This document shows positions 49,701 to 58,611 of a DNA stretch of 64,000 nucleotides, in pieces. Source of the DNA: Pelotomaculum propionicicum (lineage in GTDB: Bacteria; Bacillota; Desulfotomaculia; Desulfotomaculales; Pelotomaculaceae). The stretch spans positions 86,879-150,878 of the forward strand of contig NZ_QFFZ01000005.1 of NCBI RefSeq assembly GCF_004369225.1, in the 5' to 3' direction. The notes beneath the pieces are model-generated. The model was not told the DNA's origin, made no database searches, and saw nothing but the letters and a program-made list of their open reading frames with translations. Position 1 is the first letter of the stretch. Every line of letters begins with the position of its first letter. Made by a program: the position numbers and the translations under genes.

Positions 49701-50102
49701 ATCACCGACTACAACGGCGAGACCTCCACTTTTTCCAAGGTCTGCCGGGAGAAGTCCGGCGGCGAGACCCAGACACCCTACTATGTCGCCATCGTGGCCT
49801 CATTCGTCCAACTCTACCGCGCCAAGGTCAACCGTGACAGCATCCGCCTGATGATGTTCGACGAGGCCTTCAACCGGATGGACAGCGACCGGGTGGAGAA
49901 CAGCCTGCGCTTCATCAACGAACTGGGCATGCAGGTGATCATCGCCGCGCCCACCGACAAGTGCGAGTACATCGCGCCGCATGTGCCCACCACCCTGCTG
50001 GTGCTGCGGGAAGGCCACTACAGCTGGATCGAGGACTACAAGCAGCTTAAACTGGCGGAAGAGGGCGCGCCGGAGAAAGATGCGGGTGAGACGGTGGCTT
50101 AA
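46734..50102 (+). CDS. jetC: Wadjet SMC-like ATPase JetC
   Basis: 1122 aa from the ATG at 46734 (GAGGAGCC upstream), overlapping jetB. It has Walker A ITGDNGVGKSTILDAIQYVL at about 27-46, long coiled-coil arms around a central hinge, an ABC signature-like EKSGGETQTPYYVAI, and Walker B RLMMFDEAFNRMD near 1040. MukB-like. In Wadjet it extrudes DNA loops to detect small circular DNA, which JetD then cuts. Confidence 0.93.
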   Translation: MKELTRIKLINWHYFENVTIEIKGSALITGDNGVGKSTILDAIQYVLVADLRKVKFNISAFEETKRDLAGYIRCKTGSDTEGGLRSLRSGDITSYVALEFYDGVKRRYFLLGVAVDSYSDGRTWDSKFFKVEDCRLEDSLFLAGRRPRNIRELKTALKEYKSRFYATVEEYQNDLLVKLGNLRSDRFFHLLVKAISFKPITDIRQFVYSYVLEEKHVNIEVMKENLQRYREYSDLAARTREKLEFLAGIIDKNNEIVKEQEKVLLQEYLIRRGARDHACALLRANLEEMAKNEQELQRAGVKLEKARENEDRSKKEYESYRDALAANSAFQLVERLKGEIGNLTRGREELQKRQTWVKTASAGEMARLEQLQSAGGGLLSPDEKMNLRVLGGFFRNLAEGRLPEAGESAAVEGRPFQAQLAGGRDVLEKLEQRLSSRIWEAGLRQRELGEEEEVINDELAGLHNKKHKYDQKVRELRDLISERFQKEKGLTVEPKVLCELLEVPDEKWQDAVEGWLNTQRFDLIVEPEHFDFALSVYERYKKERRISGVGLVNTARVVSFLDRMEPGCLAEEVRSENRYALAYVRQLMGNVIKCESERQLKQHRRAITPTCMTYVNNTARQIKFEVYETPFIGERAYARQISRKESSLARVKAELEELSCEVTGLESLRSLCSVRDGRYVLLQERLGVFGDLTAAEKLLDDKKRELAAVDTSGFAGIQVRMEALKNRMENLRQKIEGYIAKQAELKTAIESLQQNRLVLEREAAGAEAALAEFAAGHPEIVEKGAPRYEKELRRRTPDNIAASFLHNQKSLEGLIANKRNELVALKVKYNSDYHFGGRAEAEEIAEYLREHKKLAESELPEYEERINQAKREAEQEFKEHFIHKLRENVENARTEFNFLNDALKNVSFGSDSYRFLVEPSVRHRRFYEMIMDTELVEGGVSLFDSIFQERHREAMDDLFDKIVNTPAEQLPENVAVYTDYRTFLDYDIKITDYNGETSTFSKVCREKSGGETQTPYYVAIVASFVQLYRAKVNRDSIRLMMFDEAFNRMDSDRVENSLRFINELGMQVIIAAPTDKCEYIAPHVPTTLLVLREGHYSWIEDYKQLKLAEEGAPEKDAGETVA

Positions 50103-50219
50103 CAAAAAAAATATTAGCAAATGGGTGAGATCGAAAATGAGAGATAAGGAAAAAATTAATGAAAAGAAACAAAACTATTTTTTTGTTTGATAAAAGTTGT
50201 CTTAAGAGGAATGTTTGCA

Positions 50220-51614
50220 GTGAGGATGAAAACCACGTATGATATTTTAAACGCCCTGCTGGATAGATACGAGCGAAGCGCCACAGGTAAAACAGAGCTT
50301 TCCCTGGAAACGGGAAATGCTGTAAACATGCTGCCAGGCGCGGGCCGGGCGTCCGGGGAAAGAAGTGATGGTACCGGGCCGGAAGGACAGTTCCCGGAAA
50401 AGCGTTTGGAGAACGTCGAAAAGCCCGCGCGCAGAATCTGGTTTCACTTCAACCGTAAAAACCTGCCGGCCTATTTTGACGATACCAGCGCCCGGCCAAA
50501 GTCGGAGATTAACGAGTCCTGCCTGGTCCTGGCCGGCCGGGGCCTGATCGAGATCCGCTGGGTCAAGCACGAGGAAGGCAACCTGATTGAAAAGGTGGCC
50601 TTAAACACCAAGGCGGTGGGAGATGCCTACCGCTACCTGGGACGGAAGCCGAGAGCCGCCGCCGCCAGTGAGGTGTGCGCGCTGGCCCGTACCTACTCCG
50701 CAGGCGCGCCCTCGTGGGCGGCTTCTTTTTTTAGTTGCATGGCTGAGCGCCTGAGCCGGGGGGAGAGCGTGGCCCGTTACTTTGACATCGGGGACCTGGA
50801 GCGGGTGGAATTATTGTTCAAAGCGGTCCGGGAAGCAGCCGTCTTAAAGGATGAAACACCGCGGCGCGTATTCAGCCAGCGGGTACTGGGCGACAGCAAG
50901 GCTTTCGACAGCGTGGCCGGGTCGCTGGCCCGCGCGGCCAGGGACTTTCACCCGGCTTTCCGGGCCGGTGAGGGAGAAGGCGAGGGCGAAAGAGAAGGCT
51001 GGGAACAGAAGGAAGTCCTGGCCGAACTGGGCCTGGTGGACAACCCGCAGCACCTGTTCATCAGCGGCCCCCTAAAGTTTTCCGTAGAAGGCCGCGTTGT
51101 CGATACCGAGGTTTTCACCCCGGACCTTGGCCTCCCCTCCGAAATGGTGCGGCAGATGGAGGTTTTGGAAATAAGCGCGGAGCGGGTCATCACCATTGAA
51201 AACCTGACCGCTTATTACGAATTTATTAAAAGACACCCTGGACGTTTTTTGACCGTCTACCTGGGCGGCTACCACAATTCACCCCGCCGCCTCTTCCTGA
51301 CCAAGTTGCGCGGCTACCTGGAGGCTGCCGGCAGGGAGGTTGCCTTTTACCACTGGGGCGATATCGACTACGGCGGATTTACCATCTTCAACCACCTGCG
51401 CGGCAAATGCGGGTTGGAACTCAAGCCGCTCTGTATGGATGTCGCCACACTGCGGCGCTATGAGCAGTTCGGCCTTCCCTTCGACCGCGCTTACGGCCAA
51501 AGGCTGCGCCGCCTGCTGGAGCAAGAGGAGTACCGCCTTTTCCACGAAGTTATCCTTTACATGCTGGAGAAGGGCATCCGCCTGGAGCAGGAATGCGTGG
51601 AGGTGGACAGATAG
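50220..51614 (+). CDS. jetD: Wadjet nuclease JetD
   Basis: 464 aa from GTG 50220 (AAGAGGA 9 nt upstream); ATG 50226 and an earlier TTG are alternatives. The N-terminal DUF3322-type region is followed by a Toprim domain (DUF2220) with the acidic residues in ITIENLTAYYEFI and YHWGDIDYGGFTIFNHL. It is the topoisomerase-VI-like nuclease that cleaves plasmid DNA. A linker of low-complexity E/G repeats (GEGEGEREG) lies near residue 260. Confidence 0.9.
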   Translation: MRMKTTYDILNALLDRYERSATGKTELSLETGNAVNMLPGAGRASGERSDGTGPEGQFPEKRLENVEKPARRIWFHFNRKNLPAYFDDTSARPKSEINESCLVLAGRGLIEIRWVKHEEGNLIEKVALNTKAVGDAYRYLGRKPRAAAASEVCALARTYSAGAPSWAASFFSCMAERLSRGESVARYFDIGDLERVELLFKAVREAAVLKDETPRRVFSQRVLGDSKAFDSVAGSLARAARDFHPAFRAGEGEGEGEREGWEQKEVLAELGLVDNPQHLFISGPLKFSVEGRVVDTEVFTPDLGLPSEMVRQMEVLEISAERVITIENLTAYYEFIKRHPGRFLTVYLGGYHNSPRRLFLTKLRGYLEAAGREVAFYHWGDIDYGGFTIFNHLRGKCGLELKPLCMDVATLRRYEQFGLPFDRAYGQRLRRLLEQEEYRLFHEVILYMLEKGIRLEQECVEVDR

Positions 51615-51698
51615 TTCCTTACATATGAAGGGCGGAATATAAACATTCAGGGAATTTATGCGCGTTAGTCGCCCAATACCGCATTTTTTACTAAGCAG

Positions 51699-51720
51699 AG
51701 AGTCAAAAAGGCTCTTTTTC
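51699..51720 (+). terminator. Terminator after jetD
   Basis: AGAGTC and GGCTCT (one G-T pair) flank a 5-A loop and are followed by TTTT, 85 bp after the jetD stop. The 407-bp gap to the type III genes also holds AT-rich DNA and the gene relic listed next. Confidence 0.6.
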
Positions 51721-51867
51721 TCATTTTATTAATGTAAAATTATAGTATTATTTCTATTAATAAGAGGAATTTTACATATTATTCTCGAATACTTAATAAA
51801 TTCTTTGCGAGGGTTAACGATATGATTACGTGAGTTTGAAATTTACTTCCAAAATAAAAAGCGCAGG

Positions 51868-52025
51868 ATGGAGGCCGTCCGCACCGGGTTCAAAAAGGCA
51901 TGGCAGGAGTGTGACTACGCATCATTAGTGTGGCTCGTAAGATTCCCGAGAACGCCCTCCAGGAGGATCCCAAGCTCCTCATGTGGTACAACCAAGCCCT
52001 GACAAGGACAGGAGGTGAAGCATGA
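51868..52025 (+). pseudogene. Frameshifted C-terminal tail of a defence-island protein
   Basis: From 51868 one frame reads MEAVRTGFKKAWQECDYA. At about 51921 it must shift by one base to continue SVARKIPENALQEDPKLLMW and YNQALTRTGGEA to TGA 52023-52025. Joined, it resembles the C-terminus of large proteins of DUF499/DUF1156-type anti-phage islands; I am not certain which family. No upstream part remains. The stop overlaps the start of cmr1 (ATGA), so this tail was once coupled to the gene after it. Confidence 0.6.
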
Positions 52026-53152
52026 ACATGCAGATAACACCATTAACCCCATTATGGACCGGAGACGCAGAAAGAAAAGGAGAGCGTGTTCTGGAGACGG
52101 GTATTCTGGGTTCATTACGATGGTGGTACGAAGCTTTGATTCGTGGACTCAAATACTATGTCTGTGACTCAGGTGGCGGAACATGCGAATATAGGGAGAA
52201 AGAGAAGTTGGCAAGTATCTGCCCTGTTTGCCAGCTTTTCGGCTGTACTGGATATAGCAGGCGGTTTCGCCTCCAGGTCGAGGGCGGAAGTGGTGCTGGG
52301 CCGCTCCTGAAGGTGAAACTTCGGAATCCGGGGAATAACAAACACCTCGGCTGGCGAATTCCTGCCATTGTGGCAGACCCATTTACCCTGTCGTTCCTGC
52401 CCATGGGTGGTAGCGACATGGGAGATTTTGAGGCTGCCGTCCTTCGCTGTATCCTTCACCTGATTGAGCAATACGGAGCTCTAGGAGGCAAGACGAGCCA
52501 AGGACAGGGGGTTGTAAAGATCAAATGGGCCGGTAACCAGTCAACGAAGATGGATTTTGCCTTATTGTGTGAAGAACTTGCCAGATGTCCTGCTAATCAA
52601 GGTAAGAATCTTAACCGTATGCCGGACCTGAGAAACCTCGTTGGCGCCACGATACTACTTGATGATAACACATTGAATGCTTCAAGCATCTGGCAAGCAA
52701 TCTCACTCACAGCAAAAAAAGAGAGAGAACTGTGGACTCCGCCTGCTGAGTCTAAATGGGTTCCTTCCTCCCCCGCAATACGGGCATTTTTACGGCAGTG
52801 GTTACGCGAGACTAGTAATTTCCCGGGATTTAACGAAAATCTTGTCCACGAACGCCATCGGCTGATGGGTACTACCCAGCAATGGGGTGACCCTCGACCA
52901 CGAGAAAATAGAGATCGTCCTAAAGGTTCCGACGTCTTTGTCACACATTTTTATAAACTTGAAGGTCGCTGGACTATGCGGATCTTTGCATTCATCCCAA
53001 TAGACGGCAACCAGGTAGAAACAGCGTTCCGCGCTTTGTTGTCGGACCCTTTCAAGTTAGAAAAGTTCATGGGACAAGTTGTTGGTGGCTTACGTCTACA
53101 CGTGGAGCCCTATCCGGCAGACATTGAATCGATGTTCAAAGTGGGGGGTTGA
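52022..53152 (+). CDS. cmr1: Type III RAMP protein Cmr1 (Cas7 family)
   Basis: 376 aa from the ATG at 52022 (GGAGGTGAAGC). It starts ITPLTPLWTGDAERKGERV and has ETGILGSLRWWYEALIRGL and CPVCQLFGCTGYSRRFRL, the standard Cmr1 pattern. The YGALGGKTSQGQGVVKI loop is the Gly-rich RAMP loop. In Cmr complexes it binds the 3' region of crRNA or target. First gene of a six-gene module. Confidence 0.88.
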   Translation: MNMQITPLTPLWTGDAERKGERVLETGILGSLRWWYEALIRGLKYYVCDSGGGTCEYREKEKLASICPVCQLFGCTGYSRRFRLQVEGGSGAGPLLKVKLRNPGNNKHLGWRIPAIVADPFTLSFLPMGGSDMGDFEAAVLRCILHLIEQYGALGGKTSQGQGVVKIKWAGNQSTKMDFALLCEELARCPANQGKNLNRMPDLRNLVGATILLDDNTLNASSIWQAISLTAKKERELWTPPAESKWVPSSPAIRAFLRQWLRETSNFPGFNENLVHERHRLMGTTQQWGDPRPRENRDRPKGSDVFVTHFYKLEGRWTMRIFAFIPIDGNQVETAFRALLSDPFKLEKFMGQVVGGLRLHVEPYPADIESMFKVGG

Positions 53153-53154
53153 AT

Positions 53155-54339
53155 ATGCCAGCGCAGCACATATTTGACTGGTACCTTGCAGAAATGGCCA
53201 AGGATGCCCAGAAGGATATCGAAGTTGAGAAAAGGAAAATAGGAGATACTCTCCTTATAGCAGCCAAAACGGCAGGCGATGTGTGGAAGCCCGAACTTGA
53301 CCGTTTCTTCCCGGGCGCGTCCGACCTTGACAACCTCCCTGATGGTTCCTGGTTGCTCAGGTTGAGCTTTACCTTGGCAAGGCCCTTCACCAGCAAAACG
53401 GAAAACGAATTCCACCATTATGAAGAACGAGAAGTGAAAAAAAACCCCCTAAAGAAAAAGCCTTTTGAGGTTCATAGCCCCATTGTTAGGGATCACACAA
53501 CGGGTTGGCCCATGGTCAAGCCGACGACCTGGAAGGGGCATTTAAGGTTCGCCGCCGAGCTGTTGAGTGGGGTAGATAAGAAGATTCTCCTTCAGTTGTT
53601 TGGTTCCAGCCGCGATGATGAGGGACAGACTGGCCGCTTGCACTTTTTTGCTACATTTTTTACAGGTAATACGGAAAAAGAGGTCATCACCTCGTTAGAA
53701 CGCGACACAAGGACTCCCAATGATCGCGCCCCTATCACCGTAGAGACGGTTCCAGCAGGCTCGGAAGGTACGTTCTGCCTCCTCTATGTTCCCTGGCCCA
53801 AGGGTAGTAATTGGAAATCGGTTCAAGTTGCGCAAGATCTACAGGTAGCAATGATGGCGGTAAAAACCATGCTACTGGAATACGGTTTCTCAGCCAAGAA
53901 AACTGCCGGATGGGGGATAGTGCAAAATAAGCTGACAAAAGGGTCGCTGGTCCTGAAAGGTCCCATCTGGCCTGAACCGGGAGTTTCTAACGAGGGGTCT
54001 CTAGAACATTTCGAGGAGCCACAGGAAGAATTCCATAAGTATATAGATGACAAAGGCAACGTGAAAAATGAATACCTGCAAAACGGTCAATTTCTTAGTA
54101 GGTCCCAGTATAAAAGACGCAGGGAAGGAGACTCTGCCAATTTCGAGGCTTTCAAGGCATGGTACCAAAAATCGGGGAGTACATGGGCTGCTCGACGTGC
54201 TGGTAAATTAGAGTCTGCTCCAGTTACTGAAGCAAAAAAAACTAAAACATACCAAGTGTGCTATGTTACAGATTTGGTCGGACTTGGGGAGCAGCTGGCC
54301 AGTACAATTGCAGCCGGAGAGGAGGATGCAAATGCCTAA
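53155..54339 (+). CDS. Type III RAMP protein, Cmr6-like (Cas7 family)
   Basis: 394 aa from the ATG at 53155 (GGGGGG ribosome site). The N-terminal half has LRLSFTLARPFTSKT and the RAMP stretch RDHTTGWPMVKPTTWKGHLRFA. The Gly-rich loop YGFSAKKTAGWGIVQ follows, and then a long charged tail. By place in the operon it is a Cas7-type backbone or cap protein, most like Cmr6; the subfamily is uncertain. The end overlaps the next gene by 8 bp. Confidence 0.7.
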   Translation: MPAQHIFDWYLAEMAKDAQKDIEVEKRKIGDTLLIAAKTAGDVWKPELDRFFPGASDLDNLPDGSWLLRLSFTLARPFTSKTENEFHHYEEREVKKNPLKKKPFEVHSPIVRDHTTGWPMVKPTTWKGHLRFAAELLSGVDKKILLQLFGSSRDDEGQTGRLHFFATFFTGNTEKEVITSLERDTRTPNDRAPITVETVPAGSEGTFCLLYVPWPKGSNWKSVQVAQDLQVAMMAVKTMLLEYGFSAKKTAGWGIVQNKLTKGSLVLKGPIWPEPGVSNEGSLEHFEEPQEEFHKYIDDKGNVKNEYLQNGQFLSRSQYKRRREGDSANFEAFKAWYQKSGSTWAARRAGKLESAPVTEAKKTKTYQVCYVTDLVGLGEQLASTIAAGEEDANA

Positions 54340-57300
54340 TCTTCTATCCAACATTGAAAAACAAAAGGATGCCATCCTCCTGGGCGAGATCGGCGCCCTT
54401 TTACACATGTTCGGTAAGGCATCTTCAGAGTTTTTACAGGCATATTCGGTGGAGGGTGGAGCACAAGATACTCACCAAGACCCGAAAAATTTTCCAGAAC
54501 TTTGGTCGCGGCTTAATAGACCTGAACTAAAAGATATTTTTTCTTTCCCATTACACGGTCAAGTAGAAAAGCTGAGGGGAAGCTTTACCGATTTTATCGG
54601 GAAATATAAGGGTAAAGCTCCAGATTGTATGCTGCTACAGCTTTTTAATACCTGTCACGGGAAGACGTCTTCTGACGAGAAAGGGGTAGTACGAAGGAAA
54701 CCATCGATTAACGATATGTGGATTTCCACACCTTTCGGCTACAACAAGGACCGGAGGATCGATCCGGCATGTATTGACACTATGCGTATTGAGATGGATA
54801 AGAAACTGGCACGTGCTCTTGACCTCTACCTTAACAATTCCTGCGGTATAGAAGACTTATGGGAAACGGCAGTGCAAGTTCTGCAGCCCGGATTATCTCA
54901 AGCCCTTGGAGAAACGCGATTGCCGGCCAACGACGTAAACCTCTGGGCGCAATCTAGAGGGGTGGCTTCACTTTTTAAGCCGGTTCTGGTCTCGTTGGCC
55001 ATAGGCAAGGACCCGTGTCCAATGAAAAACGGTAAATACGATTACAACGACGTACGATGGCGTCTGCTCGGCGTGGGCTGGAACGGGCTTGGTTTTATCG
55101 AGTGTGGTCGCAAACCATCCGATATCATGCACCGGCAGGAGATTCTAAATACTGTGACCAAAGAAGTCCGGCGGGTGATAGAGGTCGAATTTCCCCTGGG
55201 AAACCTGGTCTATCGGGACTTGAGCGGGCTGTTTTTCACGTTTCCCGGAGTTACAGACGATGACGTGGCAGAAGAACTTGTCCAGGAACTTGCCACAAAA
55301 ATCGTTCCGCTTATTCGCAAGCATTCCAATGATGAGCTCTGGCCTTTCCTTACCCTCAGCAAACCTCGTCGCACCATGACAATGATTGCTAAAGAGATGC
55401 AGAGCCGCGACGGTTTGGCGGCAGTACCCCGGGTGGCGACTATTCTGTCGATAGAGAGAGAAGACTCATCCAGAGAAGAGCACCTTCTTATGGATGGATC
55501 TGATCTCACAGGTCCCGCCACTGGCCAGGATGTCTGTTCAGTTTGCGGGTTCCGTAGTAAACCTGCAACCGACGAAACCTGTTCTATTTGCTGGGAGCGA
55601 CGTCAGGACCGGCAGTATGAGTGGCAGTCAAAGCGGCAAGGGCAGACCATTTGGATAGACGAGGTTGCCGATGCCCGCAATCGTGTTGCTCTTCTTACCA
55701 TCCGCTTCGATTTATCGCGCTGGCTTAGCGGGGAGCGGCTGATGACTGTTTTTTCTCAGAGTTATAATGACTGGTATAACTCCGCGAGGCTACAGCGTAT
55801 CCTAAGAAACCCTCAACAGGCACGAAAACTCAATACTCTCCTGAATTCATCCGCGGTAGCACCGACCGTTGAAGCTGTTACAGGCATTTTGGAATTCATA
55901 TTGGCTGATCCGGTTAAAGATACTGGCTTTAAAGTACCATTGTTAAATACCTTTTTTGAGGATATTGACGCCTCGCCACAACCGGGGGAGAACAATTATA
56001 TCCTCCGATTCTTGGACAATTTGCGAGGTAAAATCAATAAGGATCCTTCATACTCCTTAACGGCCGAAGATTTAGCCACTTCGATTTTCACCCAAAACCC
56101 TTCTCCAGGACGGCTTGCCAGGATATGGGAGGAAACTGAGGAGTATCTGTGGCTTTGGCTTTCCCGGGTGAACAGTAGTATATTTCCGATTAAGCCCCAA
56201 CGATTCATTTTCAAAACCTATTCCGCGGTAGACGGAGTACGGGCAGGTCAAACCTACCGTATCGTTGTACCGGGCCTTATACCGAAAGAGATGGTAGTTC
56301 TTTGTCTTGATAATGGTGGACAAGATTTCCTTACTGTCGATTCGCTGGCAAAGTTCCGATTGGAACGGGATGACGTCCGCTTTCAAGGATTGTCGGCTGT
56401 TCAGCAAGCAATTGTTGAAGGTGGCATAATCTCATGGGTCGATGAGGAAACAAGCGAGCAACTGAGTCAGGCAGTTTCTCCCAGCAATCCCGTCAGGATA
56501 GATGGAAACCGGTTTGCAGTCGAACCATACCTTCCTTATACTGTTCTTGCCTTCTCGCCGGTTTTCTGCCAGGTACTATTCCCGGCGGACAGCATTCCTG
56601 CCGTATTGAAGCAGCTTTTAGCTCTCTATAATGAACGTTTTCAAAAAGTGCAAGGAAAACTCCCTATACACGTGAACTTATTGGCCGCCAAGCGTAAATA
56701 CCCGCTCTACGCGCTTTTGGATGCCGGGCAGCAGATTCTTAATCACCCGTCTTTTGGAAAAGGACTAATGTTGTCTCCCTGGTGGGAAACATCCAGCCTG
56801 TCGGGGGATCCCTTCTTCAGCGCCTATCCATCCAAATCGGCAAGTAACGGTAAACATAACATTACCGAGCTTACAGTTGTAAGCGGCTCACAAGCGATCT
56901 GGATGACACCGGGCTACTTCGATTTCGACTTACTAGGCTCAACGGCCGATCGCCACAGGTTGAATTATGAAGGCAGGAAAGATCATTGGCCCGTCCGGCC
57001 GTCAGTTGGTTACGGCCGAATCCGTCCGAGGCCGTTTCCCCTTCATTACCTGCAAAGAATGTTTGAAATATGGGATGACCTGTATGAACTCAGCCGTGCG
57101 CAGCGACATCAACTTGAAGATGCGCTGCGGACCAAGTTGGAGGAATGGGTACAGGTAGGAGAAGAGTATATGTCTGTATTCGTGAGGTTTGGCAGGGTGG
57201 TTCTACGTGACGCATATGGCGATAAGTGGCAGAAACTTTCTGTTGAAACAAAACGCCGATTAGAGGGTTCATTGGAGGACGGGCTATTATTAGAGACATT

Positions 57301-57346
57301 GGAGCTTTTCCAGCATGTAATAAAGGAGGGTTCGCTTAATGAATGA
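54332..57346 (+). CDS. Divergent Cas10 (Csx11-like large subunit)
   Basis: 1004 aa from the ATG at 54332 (GGAGGATGC). The N-terminus has GEIGALLHMFGKASSEFL, the place of the HD motif, but with H25-M26 instead of H-D. NTCHGKTSSDEKG follows as in Csx11. A zinc finger CSVCGF...CSICWERR lies near 400-425. The palm region near residue 749 reads VLFPADSIPAVL where active Cas10 has GGDD. This fits the Csx11/MTH326 group of type III-C, described as having a degenerate cyclase. It probably neither makes cyclic oligoadenylate nor cuts single-stranded DNA. No CARF nuclease gene is nearby. Confidence 0.72.
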   Translation: MPNLLSNIEKQKDAILLGEIGALLHMFGKASSEFLQAYSVEGGAQDTHQDPKNFPELWSRLNRPELKDIFSFPLHGQVEKLRGSFTDFIGKYKGKAPDCMLLQLFNTCHGKTSSDEKGVVRRKPSINDMWISTPFGYNKDRRIDPACIDTMRIEMDKKLARALDLYLNNSCGIEDLWETAVQVLQPGLSQALGETRLPANDVNLWAQSRGVASLFKPVLVSLAIGKDPCPMKNGKYDYNDVRWRLLGVGWNGLGFIECGRKPSDIMHRQEILNTVTKEVRRVIEVEFPLGNLVYRDLSGLFFTFPGVTDDDVAEELVQELATKIVPLIRKHSNDELWPFLTLSKPRRTMTMIAKEMQSRDGLAAVPRVATILSIEREDSSREEHLLMDGSDLTGPATGQDVCSVCGFRSKPATDETCSICWERRQDRQYEWQSKRQGQTIWIDEVADARNRVALLTIRFDLSRWLSGERLMTVFSQSYNDWYNSARLQRILRNPQQARKLNTLLNSSAVAPTVEAVTGILEFILADPVKDTGFKVPLLNTFFEDIDASPQPGENNYILRFLDNLRGKINKDPSYSLTAEDLATSIFTQNPSPGRLARIWEETEEYLWLWLSRVNSSIFPIKPQRFIFKTYSAVDGVRAGQTYRIVVPGLIPKEMVVLCLDNGGQDFLTVDSLAKFRLERDDVRFQGLSAVQQAIVEGGIISWVDEETSEQLSQAVSPSNPVRIDGNRFAVEPYLPYTVLAFSPVFCQVLFPADSIPAVLKQLLALYNERFQKVQGKLPIHVNLLAAKRKYPLYALLDAGQQILNHPSFGKGLMLSPWWETSSLSGDPFFSAYPSKSASNGKHNITELTVVSGSQAIWMTPGYFDFDLLGSTADRHRLNYEGRKDHWPVRPSVGYGRIRPRPFPLHYLQRMFEIWDDLYELSRAQRHQLEDALRTKLEEWVQVGEEYMSVFVRFGRVVLRDAYGDKWQKLSVETKRRLEGSLEDGLLLETLELFQHVIKEGSLNE

Positions 57347-58205
57347 GCCGAAGCAATATCTGGCCTTGTGTCTTGACCCGGTGCATGTCGGCACTGGCGG
57401 TTACCAGTTGGGGCGGGTTGACATGAGTATTGTACGGGAGCCGGCGACGGGGATTCCGAAAGTTCCCGGCACCTCACTGGCCGGTGCAATTAGAGCTTAT
57501 GCCGAGCAAGCGAAGGAAGAAGATGCGAGTCTCCCCGACATTGATACAGTTTTCGGCACGTCCGAGGGCGAAAAGGGGAAACAGGGAATGGTCCGTTTCT
57601 TTGACATGCAGGTGGTCCTCTTTCCCGTTAATTCGCACCTGGGGACCGTTTGGGTGAGTACTGCGGAAAGGTTACTGGTTTGGACCAAGCTATTTTCTGG
57701 CGTTGGGAAAAAGGACTGGCCTAAAGGCCCTCAGGACGAAGATAAATTTATCCCGTTGAATGGTCTAGAAAGTGGCAAACCGCTCCAGCTCGGCTGGCTT
57801 CTTTTGGAAGCCGATGCGGCGAAGGTTACCGATGTTGGTGAAGTATTACCCCAAACACTTACGTTTGTGAAAAAAGTGGCCATGGTATCAGACAAAATGT
57901 TCTACCATCTGGTCAATGACCACCTGGAGGTCAGGACTTCGGTCAGTATAGACAGAGAAACCGGTGCTGCTAAACCCGGGGCCCTGTTTACCTACGAGGC
58001 CATCCCACGCGGTACCGTCCTGGGATTTGAAGTGGCCATTGATGAGCGACGCAGCGGTGGTGTAGGAGTCGAAGACGTTAATAAACTTCTCCGAAAGGCG
58101 TATAGAGTGCTCAAGCTTCTCGGCATCGGTGGTATGGGGACTCGGGGATTTGGGCGTCTTGAAGTTTTGTGCAACGATAATAATGGGGGAATGCCAGTTG
58201 ATTAA
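57339..58205 (+). CDS. cmr4: Type III backbone RAMP protein Cmr4 (Cas7 family)
   Basis: 288 aa from the ATG at 57339 (AAAGGAGGG), overlapping cas10 by 8 bp. It has LDPVHVGTGGYQLGRVDMSIVREPATG, KVPGTSLAGAIRAYAE and the C-terminal IGGMGTRGFGRLEV loop, all Cmr4 hallmarks. A D near residue 29 (GRVDMSIVRE) is in the place of the catalytic Asp that cuts target RNA, so RNA cleavage may be kept. Confidence 0.88.
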   Translation: MNEPKQYLALCLDPVHVGTGGYQLGRVDMSIVREPATGIPKVPGTSLAGAIRAYAEQAKEEDASLPDIDTVFGTSEGEKGKQGMVRFFDMQVVLFPVNSHLGTVWVSTAERLLVWTKLFSGVGKKDWPKGPQDEDKFIPLNGLESGKPLQLGWLLLEADAAKVTDVGEVLPQTLTFVKKVAMVSDKMFYHLVNDHLEVRTSVSIDRETGAAKPGALFTYEAIPRGTVLGFEVAIDERRSGGVGVEDVNKLLRKAYRVLKLLGIGGMGTRGFGRLEVLCNDNNGGMPVD

Positions 58206-58611
58206 TCTCGATTTCCTCTGCATGAAGACGGCTCAAGAGATGATAGAGATCGAGGATACACCAAAAGAAAAGGAAAACGTGGTCACCAAGGGTCTTGGGG
58301 TGCTATTGGAAAATGGGCCTTATGGGCTCATCCTGTATCTTGAAACCAATGCGAAAGTACGCATTGGCAAGCATTATATAAAACACCTTATTGGTTTGTG
58401 CCGACACGCTCAGCTTAAATACTTGGTAGTAACCGCGCCTGACAATACTGATTTTGGGCAAGTTACCAAATGGCTGCAGGACTTGGCTGTTAATATTGAT
58501 AATTATTTATTTGTTAAACGTTTGTGGCAGCAGACACTGACCTATGCCCGATACCATGCCAAAGCGCTTGATGTGGATGAATCACCAGCGGCAGAGGTGA
58601 ACAGTCGATGA
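58198..58611 (+). CDS. cmr5: Type III small subunit Cmr5-like (Cas11)
   Basis: 137 aa from TTG 58198, with GGGGGA 7 nt upstream and an 8-bp overlap with cmr4; ATG 58222 is the alternative. The pattern is helical (AQEMIEIEDTPKEKENVVTKGLGVLLENG, WLQDLAVNIDNYLFVKRL). Position and size fit the Cmr5 small subunit. The sequence is diverged, so the call leans on context. Confidence 0.7.
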   Translation: MINLDFLCMKTAQEMIEIEDTPKEKENVVTKGLGVLLENGPYGLILYLETNAKVRIGKHYIKHLIGLCRHAQLKYLVVTAPDNTDFGQVTKWLQDLAVNIDNYLFVKRLWQQTLTYARYHAKALDVDESPAAEVNSR

